Assembly (NCBI RefSeq): GCF_002778275.1
Contig: NZ_NESG01000005.1
Coordinates: forward strand, 248,001 to 312,000
From: Limnohabitans sp. G3-2
Lineage (GTDB): Bacteria; Pseudomonadota; Gammaproteobacteria; Burkholderiales; Burkholderiaceae_C
Reading direction: 5' to 3'
Length of the DNA: 64,000 nucleotides
Shown here: positions 8,059 to 15,565 of the stretch, in pieces
Numbering within the stretch: the stretch's first letter is position 1
How the letters are laid out: every line of letters starts with the position of its first letter
Notes under the pieces: generated by a model
Told to the model about the DNA's origin: nothing
Seen by the model: only the letters and a program-made list of their open reading frames with translations
Database searches by the model: none
Program-made: the position numbers and the translations under genes

Positions 8059-9639
8059 TTACTTCACCGTGATGAATTTCCAAGCCATGCCGTTGTCCGG
8101 AAACTGCACCAACTCGATGTTTTTCTTGGCCGCCCAGTTCAGCGCTTGCTGGTGCAAAGGCAGGTGACCCACATCGTCTTGGTGGATCTTCATGGCTTCG
8201 CGGATCATCTCGTTGCGCTTTTTCTGATCGGTTTCAGACGCCACTTTGTCGGTCAACTCGTCGACCTTGGGGTTGCTGTAGGCGCCCAAGTTGAACTGGC
8301 CGCGCCCACCGTCACCGGGGGTCGACAAAATGGGGTACATCACGTTGTGGGCGTCCACCGTGCTGGCGGTCCAGCCCAGCATGTAAAAGCTGGTGTTGCG
8401 GCTCAAGATTTTGGGGAAGTAAGTGCCCTTGGTCTCGGCTTCGAGGTTGATCTTGACACCCACTTTGGCCAGGTTGGCGGCCACGGCCTGGCAGATTTCT
8501 GCGTCGTTGACATAACGGTCATTCGGGCAGTTCATCTTGACTTCAAAACCGTTGGGGTAACCTGCTTCGGCCAGCAGCTTCTTGGCGGCTTCCACGTCAT
8601 ACGGCAAGCGCTTGGCCAAGTCAGGCGCAAAACCGTTGACCTGTGGTGGCATCATCAAAGCCAGCGGGGTGGCGGCACCGCGCATGACACGCGTGCGGAT
8701 GGTTTCGATGTCGATGGCCTGGTAGAACGCCTTGCGAACACGCAGGTCTTTGAAGGGGTTCTTGCCCTTCACGTTGGAGAACAGCAGCTCGTCGCGTTTT
8801 TGGTCCATACCCAAGAAAATGGCACGCAACTCTGGGCCTTGCAGCACTTTGAGCTTGTCGTTGGCTTTGAGGCGGTCCACGTCTTGCACGGGCACGGGCT
8901 CCATCACATCGAGTTCACCCGACATCATGGCCGCCACGCGGGTGGCGTCGTTGCCGATCACGTTGTAAATGACTTCGTCCACGTTGCCGGTGACCTTGCC
9001 CCAGTAATTGCCGTTGCGGGCAAATCGGGTTTGCACATTGGGCTGGCGCTCTTTCACAACGAAAGGACCTGTGCCGTTGGCGCGGAAAGACGCTGCGTTT
9101 TCAATGCCCTTGCGGCGGTCCACGGGTTTGGTGGCCTGGTTCTCTTCGCACCACTTCTTGCTCATGATGGCCCAGTGCGTGATCAACTCGGGCACGATGG
9201 GGAATGGGGCGTTGGTGATGATGTCGATGGTGTGGTCGTTGATCTTCTTGATCTCTTTGAATTGACCCACATAGCTCTTCATGTCGGAGCCATCGCCTTT
9301 GGCGCGCTCATAGCTGAAGATCACGTCGTCTGCGGTGAAGGGCGTGCCGTCATGGAACTTGACCCCTTTGCGCAACTCAAAACGCCACACGGTGGGGGCG
9401 GTCTGCTTCCAGCTGGTGGCGAGCAAGGGGGTGAGTTTGTAATTGGCGTCGCGCGACACCAAGGTTTCATAGACGTTTTCAACGACGGAAATCTGCAAAG
9501 ACTCGTTGAGCGAATGGGGGTCCATGGACAAGGCATCGCCTTGGTTGCCGATGCGCAAAGTCACGGCGGAAGCCGACACCGCCGTCAAGGCCAGCGCGGC
9601 GGCCAGGGTGACCACGAGAGGGTTGAGTTTGAAAGCCAT
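8059..9639 (-). CDS. Peptide ABC transporter substrate-binding protein, family 5 (second copy)
   Basis: The 526-residue periplasmic protein starts 'MAFKLNPLVVTLAAALALTAVSASA', a clear signal peptide. This ATG is preceded by AAGGAG at good spacing, so it is preferred over a start 12 codons upstream. SBP_bac_5 features include 'GVKFHDGTPFTADDVIFSYERA' in the first third and 'AEAGYPNGFEVKMNCPNDRY' further on. It closely parallels the first binding protein of the operon in length and block order, so the two look like tandem paralogues. It lies between the M20 peptidase gene and the DppC-type permease. Confidence 0.92.
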   Translation of the reverse strand: MAFKLNPLVVTLAAALALTAVSASAVTLRIGNQGDALSMDPHSLNESLQISVVENVYETLVSRDANYKLTPLLATSWKQTAPTVWRFELRKGVKFHDGTPFTADDVIFSYERAKGDGSDMKSYVGQFKEIKKINDHTIDIITNAPFPIVPELITHWAIMSKKWCEENQATKPVDRRKGIENAASFRANGTGPFVVKERQPNVQTRFARNGNYWGKVTGNVDEVIYNVIGNDATRVAAMMSGELDVMEPVPVQDVDRLKANDKLKVLQGPELRAIFLGMDQKRDELLFSNVKGKNPFKDLRVRKAFYQAIDIETIRTRVMRGAATPLALMMPPQVNGFAPDLAKRLPYDVEAAKKLLAEAGYPNGFEVKMNCPNDRYVNDAEICQAVAANLAKVGVKINLEAETKGTYFPKILSRNTSFYMLGWTASTVDAHNVMYPILSTPGDGGRGQFNLGAYSNPKVDELTDKVASETDQKKRNEMIREAMKIHQDDVGHLPLHQQALNWAAKKNIELVQFPDNGMAWKFITVK

Positions 9640-9676
9640 GGGTATCTCCTTGTTGAATGAACTCACTGAAACCAAA

Positions 9677-10918
9677 TCATCGTCCGGCCTTCAGGGGCAA
9701 GGCTTGCTCCACCAAACTGGCGTGCAAGGCCGCGCCCAAAGGCAAGATGTCGTCGTTGAAGTCGTACCGGCTGTTGTGCAGCGGGTGCGGACCGGGGCCG
9801 TGCGGCAGGCCTTGACCGATGCGGATGTAGGCACCGGGTTTGGCCTGCAGCATGAAAGAAAAATCTTCACCGCCCATGCTGGGCAGCATGTTGCGCCAGA
9901 CCTTGTCTTCGCCCACCAAGCTGGCGGCCACGTCACAGGCAAACTGGGCTTCGGGCACCGTGTTCACGGTGGCGGGGTAAACGCGTTCGTAGGTCAACTC
10001 CGCCGAGGCGCCAAAGCCCTGGGCGATGCCTGCGCACAAAGACCGCAAGCGGTCTTCGATCAGGTCTTGCACGCTTTCGCTGTACGTGCGCACCGTGCCC
10101 ACCAAAGTGACTTCACCCGGGATCACGCTCATGGCCCCGGGGTGACCGCCTTGCATCGAGCAAATGCTGAGCACCGCTTGGTCAAAGGCCGACAGGTTGC
10201 GCGAGACCACGCTTTGTGCGGCGGTGATGATGTGCCCTGCCACCAGCACCGGGTCCACGCCTTGGTGCGGGCGTGCACCGTGGCCGCCTTTGCCGCGAAT
10301 CAAGATTTCAATCCGGTCCACCGCCGCCTGCATGGGGCCGGGCGTGATGCCAATCACACCCAAGGGGGTTTCGGGCGAGTTGTGCTGGGCATAGACCTGT
10401 TCGCACGGAAAACGCTCAAACAGGCCGTCTTGCATCATGGCGCGGGCGCCCGCGTAGCCTTCTTCGCCGGGCTGAAAAATCAACACCGCGGTGCCGTCAA
10501 AGCGCCGTGTTTCGGCCAGATAGCGGGCCGCGCCCATGAGCATGGCGGTGTGGCCGTCGTGGCCACAGCCGTGCATCAGGCCCGGCGTGCCCGACTTCCA
10601 AGGGCAATCGTTGAATTCGGTCAAGGGCAGCGCATCCATGTCGGCCCGCAAACCGACCATGCGGCCCGGATCGGCGGGCGAGCGGCCTTGTCCGTGGACC
10701 AAGGCCACGACACCGGTTTTGCCGATGCCCGTGTGGACGCTGTCGACGCCGCAAAGCTGCAGCATTTCAGCCACGCGGCGTGCGGTGTACACCTCTTCAA
10801 AGCCCAACTCGGGGTGGGCATGCAGGTCGCGCCGAAAGGCTGTCAGCTCGGGGTGGAACTGTGCAATGCGCGCAAACGCAGCACCCCGCCCCAAAACAGA
10901 TTGCAGTGAAGCGCCCAT
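9677..10918 (-). CDS. M20 family amidohydrolase/peptidase in peptide ABC operon
   Basis: The 413-residue enzyme belongs to the M20D hippurate hydrolase/aminoacylase group. It has 'RRDLHAHPELGFEE' near residue 30, the metal-binding 'MHGCGHDGHTAMLMGAARYL' near 115, the catalytic-Glu stretch 'FQPGEEGYAGARAMMQDGLF', and a late metal ligand in 'PSMGGEDFSFML'. The ATG at 10918 was chosen because the open frame upstream is only the shadow of the permease gene. It is two bases downstream of the permease and followed by a second binding protein. A role in hydrolysing the imported peptide or N-acyl amino acid is inferred from position. Confidence 0.9.
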   Translation of the reverse strand: MGASLQSVLGRGAAFARIAQFHPELTAFRRDLHAHPELGFEEVYTARRVAEMLQLCGVDSVHTGIGKTGVVALVHGQGRSPADPGRMVGLRADMDALPLTEFNDCPWKSGTPGLMHGCGHDGHTAMLMGAARYLAETRRFDGTAVLIFQPGEEGYAGARAMMQDGLFERFPCEQVYAQHNSPETPLGVIGITPGPMQAAVDRIEILIRGKGGHGARPHQGVDPVLVAGHIITAAQSVVSRNLSAFDQAVLSICSMQGGHPGAMSVIPGEVTLVGTVRTYSESVQDLIEDRLRSLCAGIAQGFGASAELTYERVYPATVNTVPEAQFACDVAASLVGEDKVWRNMLPSMGGEDFSFMLQAKPGAYIRIGQGLPHGPGPHPLHNSRYDFNDDILPLGAALHASLVEQALPLKAGR

Positions 10919-10920
10919 GT

Positions 10921-11901
10921 TCAGTGCCCCCCCGGTTTGCCCACGCGCAAGCGTGGATCGACCACAAAGTAAAGCAAGTCGACCACCAAATTGATGGCCA
11001 CAAAAATCAGCGCGATCAGGCACAAATAAGCGGCCATGACGGGAATGTCGGCAAAGGTGACCGCCTGAATGAACAGCAAGCCCATGCCGGGCCACTGGAA
11101 CACGGTCTCGGTGATGATGGCAAACGCGATCAAACCGCCCAATTGCAAGCCGGTGATGGTCAAGACCGGCACCAAGGTGTTTTTGAGCGCATGGCCAAAA
11201 TGGATGGCCCGGTTGGACAAGCCGCGCGCGCGGGCGAACTTGATGTAGTCGGTGCGCAGCACCTCCAGCATTTCGGCCCGCACCAGACGCATGATGAGCG
11301 TGAGCTGAAAAATCGCCAGCGTGACCGCGGGCAGCACGATGTGGTGCCAGCCCTTGGCCGTCATCAAGCCGCTCGACCACCAACCCATTTGCACCACCTC
11401 GCCCCGGCCAAAGCTGGGGAACCAGCCCAAAATGACAGCGAACACCAAGATCAACAAGATGCCGATCAGGAAGGTGGGCAGGGACACGCCCAGCAAAGAC
11501 ACCGTCATGATCAGTTGGCTGGTCCAGGTGCCCCGGCGCAGCGCCGCGTACACCCCCATGGGAATGCCAATGAGCAAGGCCAAGGAAGCCGCGACCAAGG
11601 CCAACTCGAGGGTTGCCGGCAAACGCTCGGCGATCAAGCGGGACACTTTGGCGCCCTGGCGCAGGCTCAGACCGAACTCGCCTTGCACCGCATTGGACAG
11701 AAAATGCCAGAACTGCACAAAGAAGGGCTGGTCCAGCCCCAGGCCTTGGCGCAACTCTTTGATCTGGTCGGGGGTGGCGTCTTGTCCCAGCAAGAACACG
11801 ACCGGATCCCCCACATATTGAAACAGCAAAAATGCGATGAAAGCGACCGTGACCATGACGATCACGGCCTGGATCAGCCGCTGCAAAATGAAAGCGAGCA
11901 T
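10921..11901 (-). CDS. Peptide ABC transporter permease (DppB/OppB type)
   Basis: The 326-residue inner-membrane permease begins 'MLAFILQRLIQAVIVMVTVAF', the usual DppB N-terminal helix. The loop 'YIKFARARGLSNRAIHFGHA' is the ATPase-contacting EAA motif. The ATG overlaps the stop of the preceding binding-protein gene by one base (TGATG), which fixes this start over one eight codons upstream. About six membrane helices are visible. It is separated from its likely partner permease by the M20 gene and a second binding protein. Confidence 0.93.
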   Translation of the reverse strand: MLAFILQRLIQAVIVMVTVAFIAFLLFQYVGDPVVFLLGQDATPDQIKELRQGLGLDQPFFVQFWHFLSNAVQGEFGLSLRQGAKVSRLIAERLPATLELALVAASLALLIGIPMGVYAALRRGTWTSQLIMTVSLLGVSLPTFLIGILLILVFAVILGWFPSFGRGEVVQMGWWSSGLMTAKGWHHIVLPAVTLAIFQLTLIMRLVRAEMLEVLRTDYIKFARARGLSNRAIHFGHALKNTLVPVLTITGLQLGGLIAFAIITETVFQWPGMGLLFIQAVTFADIPVMAAYLCLIALIFVAINLVVDLLYFVVDPRLRVGKPGGH

Positions 11902-13508
11902 CAGTTGACCTTGATCAGGGCCCAATCGAGGCGGTTGTCAGGGCGGTGCACCACCTCCACGTTTTTCTTCATGGCCCAAGGGATCACCTGGTTGTGCAGC
12001 GGGATGTGCGCCACGGTGTCGTTTTGCAGTTGCAGCCCTTCGGTCAGCAAGCGGTTGCGCACGGGCAGATCGGTTTCGGTTTTCACACGGTCCACGATGT
12101 AGTCCATGCGGGTGTTGCTGTAACGGCCCACGTTGTAGTTGCCGTCACCGCCTGAGCCCACCGAACGGGTGAGCGACTGCAGGCTGTACAAGGCGTCAAA
12201 GGTCGGCACGCCCCAACCCAGCATGTAAATGCTGGCTTCGTAGCGCTGGATCATTGGGAAATAAGTGACCAAGGGCAGCGTGCGCAGCTTGGCTTTCACG
12301 CCCACTTTGGCCCACATGGCGGTGATGGCCTGGCAAATTTCCTCGTCGTTGATGTAACGGTTATTGGGGCAGGCAAAGTCCACCTCAAAACCATTGGGGT
12401 AGCCGGCCTCGGCCAGCAGTTTTTTGGACGCATCTTGCGAATAGGGGAAGCGGGTGTCCACGTTCTTGGTCCAACCGTTGACCTGAGGCGCGACCAAAGC
12501 GCCCGTGTTTTGGGACAGGCCGCGCATGGTCACGCGGTGGATGGTGTCGATGTCGATGGCCTGGTACAAGGCCTTGCGCACTTTCACGTCTTTGAGCGGG
12601 TTTTTGCCCTTCACACTCGAGCCTGGCAACTCGTCCCGGTGCTGGTCCATGCCCAAGAAAATGGTGCGGTTTTCAATGCCGTCGACCACTTTCAAGTTGG
12701 CATTGCTGCGCATGCGGCCCAGGTCTTGCGGGCTGGGGTCGAGCACAAAATCAAGCTCACCCGACAACAAGGCGGCTGCGCGGGTGGCTTCGTTTTTGAT
12801 GGGGGTGTAAATGATTTCGGTCACATTGGTGGGCACCTCAGACCAGCCCCACCAGTTGGGGTTTTTCACCAACACCAATTTCTGGTCAGGTTGCCACTCT
12901 TTGACCATGTAAGGGCCGCTGCCCATGGCGTTGCGGTGGGCAAAGTTTTCTTCTTTGGCCTTGGCGTCCTTGGGCTCGACCGATTTGTTCTTCTCGGCCC
13001 AGGCCTTGCTCATGATGCGCAGTTCGGTCAATTGGTTCATCAGCACCGGGTTGGGGCCGCTCAAGACGATGTCCACCGTGTTGGCATCCACCTTCACCAC
13101 TTTGCTGAAACCCTGGGTGTAGACGTTGAAGTTGGAGGTTTTGGCGCGTGCGCGCTCCAAAGAGAACACCACATCGTCGGCCGTCAGGGCTGAACCGTCG
13201 CTGAACTTGACGCCTTTGCGCAAATTGAAGCGGTATTGCGTGGCCGACATTTCTTTCCAGGAGGTGGCCAGCTTGGACTCGATCTTGAAGGTCTTGCTGT
13301 TGTAGTAGACCAGCGAGTCAAAAATGGCCGCATGCACACCGTTGCCCAGTGCGTTGTTTTGCGAATGGATGTCGAGCGTGGGAATGTCGCTGGCGCTGGA
13401 CCATTTGAACGGTTTGGCTTGCACGGCGGCGGCGCCCATCAGGCCTGCCAAACCCAATGACAGCACCAACGTGGTGGTGCGAACGGACAAATTTTTTGCG
13501 CTTTTCAT
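11901..13508 (-). CDS. Peptide ABC transporter substrate-binding protein, family 5 (first copy)
   Basis: This 535-residue periplasmic protein is the first gene of the peptide operon. The signal peptide runs 'MKSAKNLSVRTTTLVLSLGL' to about 'AAAVQA'. The ATG at 13508 has GAGGTGA upstream and is preferred over an ATG 18 codons earlier. SBP_bac_5 landmarks are 'GVKFSDGSALTADDVVFSLE' and 'AEAGYPNGFEVDFACPNNRY'. It resembles the second binding protein of the operon throughout, suggesting duplication followed by divergence in the ligand pocket. Confidence 0.92.
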   Translation of the reverse strand: MKSAKNLSVRTTTLVLSLGLAGLMGAAAVQAKPFKWSSASDIPTLDIHSQNNALGNGVHAAIFDSLVYYNSKTFKIESKLATSWKEMSATQYRFNLRKGVKFSDGSALTADDVVFSLERARAKTSNFNVYTQGFSKVVKVDANTVDIVLSGPNPVLMNQLTELRIMSKAWAEKNKSVEPKDAKAKEENFAHRNAMGSGPYMVKEWQPDQKLVLVKNPNWWGWSEVPTNVTEIIYTPIKNEATRAAALLSGELDFVLDPSPQDLGRMRSNANLKVVDGIENRTIFLGMDQHRDELPGSSVKGKNPLKDVKVRKALYQAIDIDTIHRVTMRGLSQNTGALVAPQVNGWTKNVDTRFPYSQDASKKLLAEAGYPNGFEVDFACPNNRYINDEEICQAITAMWAKVGVKAKLRTLPLVTYFPMIQRYEASIYMLGWGVPTFDALYSLQSLTRSVGSGGDGNYNVGRYSNTRMDYIVDRVKTETDLPVRNRLLTEGLQLQNDTVAHIPLHNQVIPWAMKKNVEVVHRPDNRLDWALIKVN

Positions 13509-13543
13509 GAAAGTCACCTCGATCATGGAATGGGATGGACTGA

Positions 13544-13560
13544 GTTGCACACTATGCAAC
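13544..13560. promoter_or_regulatory. Inverted repeat GTTGCA-n5-TGCAAC upstream of peptide operon
   Basis: Perfect 6-bp arms with a 5-base spacer lie 36-52 bases before the operon start codon, a position suited to an operator. A similar site with a 4-base spacer lies upstream of the second porin at 31067-31082. The binding protein is unknown. Confidence 0.45.
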
Positions 13561-13656
13561 ATTCAGGCCCACCTCAGGGAGAGGGAATTCCCCCAAATGG
13601 CCTGTCGCGCACAGGACTGGTGCACGCGGCACGGGGGGCCACCACCCAGACAGCAC

Positions 13657-14412
13657 TCAGTCGAGTCGGATGTCGCCGTACCAAGCCCGGACATGGCCAC
13701 GGGTGTTGTCCGAGTCGGTCATGATGGCCACCCCCACCAAAGCCCCGGGCGCTTCGCCAAAGGCCTTTTCAAAGTCGGCGCGCACATCCCGGTTGTGCTG
13801 CCGCCATTGCCGGATGTGCGCGGGGCCAGAGTCCACCACCCATTTGCGCACACGGTCGGTGCGCGGGTTGACGATGACCGTGTCCACCGGTCGGCGGTTG
13901 CACCAGACGTACATCAAGGTGGCATAGGGCAAGGGCTCGCCCGTGAGGGCCTCGGTCAGGTCGCTGAGCATGGCGTTCTTGGCTGAAAACCGGCTGCGGT
14001 CGCCTTCAAAAGCCAAGATCACCCGCACCGGGGAATCTTCGCTGTCGCGTTCGCCCATGTCCGCCCCGGCCAGCAAGTTGTCAATCTGCCACGCAAATTG
14101 CAGCCGGCCCAGTTGGTCGGCAGGCACCTGGAGCCGCTGGCGCAGCATGCTGGCCGAGGCCTCGGCCTGCGCGCTCAGGGCCTCGCGCTGTTGGCGCTTT
14201 TCCAGCTTGAAGGCGGTGCGCAATTTGCCAGGCAAGGTCACCGCCTCCCACTGGGCCTTGTCCTGGGCGCTGAAATGCAGGCCGCCCGGCCGCTGCGTCA
14301 GAACGGGGCTGGCCACACGCTGGGCCGGCTCACCCTGCGTGGCACACCCCGACAGGAAGGCCAAACCCAGCGCGCCAAGGCCAAGCCGAATCCACAAGCC
14401 AGAGAAAACCAT
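13657..14412 (-). CDS. DUF3047 lipoprotein
   Basis: The 251-residue product starts 'MVFSGLWIRLGLGALGLAFL' with the lipobox 'LSGC', so it should be lipid-anchored after signal peptidase II cleavage. The C-terminal half matches the DUF3047 pattern: 'LMYVWCNRRPVDTVIVNPRT', 'VVDSGPAHIRQWRQHNRDV', then 'VGVAIMTDSDNTRGHVRAWY'. The ATG at 14412 was chosen for the signal peptide and an upstream AAAGG; a start 21 codons earlier has a poor leader. It is monocistronic and divergent from a Bug gene. No enzymatic role is known for the family. Confidence 0.85.
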   Translation of the reverse strand: MVFSGLWIRLGLGALGLAFLSGCATQGEPAQRVASPVLTQRPGGLHFSAQDKAQWEAVTLPGKLRTAFKLEKRQQREALSAQAEASASMLRQRLQVPADQLGRLQFAWQIDNLLAGADMGERDSEDSPVRVILAFEGDRSRFSAKNAMLSDLTEALTGEPLPYATLMYVWCNRRPVDTVIVNPRTDRVRKWVVDSGPAHIRQWRQHNRDVRADFEKAFGEAPGALVGVAIMTDSDNTRGHVRAWYGDIRLD

Positions 14413-14531
14413 GAGGGACCTTTCGTGCCGTTTGAAAGACAATGCCACACGCATCTTCTCCGATTTTTGATTCACTGACCCCTTTTCCCCTTTTCCCCAT
14501 TTCCCTATCTCCCCATTTTGGAACCCTTGCC

Positions 14532-15506
14532 ATGTTCAACCGTCGCCACCTGCTCCAGTCCATCGCCCTGATTGGCCTGCCCTCTGCCTGGGCGCAAGCC
14601 CCCTCGGTTTTTCCCAGCAAACCGCTGCGCATTGTGGTGCCCTTTGGCGCGGGCGGCGTGGCCGATCTGACCGCACGTGCCGTGGCCCAGAAACTGTCCG
14701 AGAACTTGGGGCAAGCGGTGGTGATTGACAACCGCCCCGGCGCGGGCGGCATTGTCGCGGGCGAGCTGGTGGCCAAAGCCGCACCCGACGGCCACACGCT
14801 GCTGTTGATGTCCAATGGCACAGCGGTCAGTGCCGGTTTGTTCAAGTCACTGCCCTTCAACCCCCGCACAGACTTTGCGCCCGTTTCGCTGCTGGGCTTG
14901 TTTGACATCGCCGTCGTGGTGCCCGAGTCCTCGCCCTTTAAAACACTGGCCGAGCTGGTCAGTTTTGGCCGCGCCAACCCGGGCAAGCTGAACATCGGCA
15001 CCATCAACATTGGCAGCACACAGCATTTGGCGGCCGAGTTGTTCAGGACACAAGCCAACCTGATCAGCCAAATCATTCCTTACAACGGCACCCCGGCGGT
15101 CATCAACGCCTTGCGCGGTGGCCAAGTCGATGTGGTGGTGGAAATTCTGGGCCCGCTCAAACCCCAAATCGCGGCCAAAGCGGTGCGTCTGCTGGGCGTC
15201 ATGGGCGCATCCCGCCCCAAAGACCAGCCGCAAGTGCCGGTGGTGCAAGAACTGCCCGGACTGAGCAGCTTCAACGTTTCGTCTTGGAACGCCTTGGCGG
15301 CCCCCGGCAAAACGCCCAAAGCCGTGGTGGACCGCTTGAGCGCCGAAGTGGCCAAGGTCTTGTCAGACCCCGACATGGTGCAGCGCTTGGCGGGCTTCAA
15401 CGTCCAAGCCAAGGCGAGTACACCCGCCCAATTGGCGCAATTGCTGGACACCGACATCAAGCGCTGGAGCGAAGTGATTCAGAAAGCGGGCATCCCTCAG
15501 CAATGA
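14532..15506 (+). CDS. Bug/TctC family tripartite tricarboxylate binding protein
   Basis: The 324-residue periplasmic binding protein begins 'MFNRRHLLQSIALIGLPSAW', a signal peptide of Tat-like or Sec type with one RR pair. Bug landmarks are 'PSKPLRIVVPFGAGGVADL', 'NRPGAGGIVAGELVAKAAPD', and the middle block 'NIGTINIGSTQHLAAELF'. The ATG at 14532 lies ahead of this signal peptide; an ATG 30 codons upstream adds an unlikely leader. There is no TctAB pair next to it, so it is one of the orphan Bug proteins abundant in Burkholderiales. The ligand is unknown. Confidence 0.93.
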   Translation: MFNRRHLLQSIALIGLPSAWAQAPSVFPSKPLRIVVPFGAGGVADLTARAVAQKLSENLGQAVVIDNRPGAGGIVAGELVAKAAPDGHTLLLMSNGTAVSAGLFKSLPFNPRTDFAPVSLLGLFDIAVVVPESSPFKTLAELVSFGRANPGKLNIGTINIGSTQHLAAELFRTQANLISQIIPYNGTPAVINALRGGQVDVVVEILGPLKPQIAAKAVRLLGVMGASRPKDQPQVPVVQELPGLSSFNVSSWNALAAPGKTPKAVVDRLSAEVAKVLSDPDMVQRLAGFNVQAKASTPAQLAQLLDTDIKRWSEVIQKAGIPQQ

Positions 15507-15532
15507 CCCTCTGAACAACAGCTTGAGGGCTT

Positions 15533-15560
15533 AAACGACTGCGGAAACCGTCGTTTTTTT
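15533..15560 (+). terminator. Rho-independent terminator after Bug gene
   Basis: AAACGAC (15533-15539) pairs with GTCGTTT (15550-15556), and a run of T follows. It separates the Bug gene from the convergent GH31 gene ending at 15566 and could partly serve both directions. Confidence 0.75.
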
Positions 15561-15565
15561 GAATG

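Noticed and set aside
11384-12102. Long plus-strand frame across the peptide operon.
   Set aside because: It overlaps convincing permease and binding-protein genes on the minus strand and has shadow-type composition.
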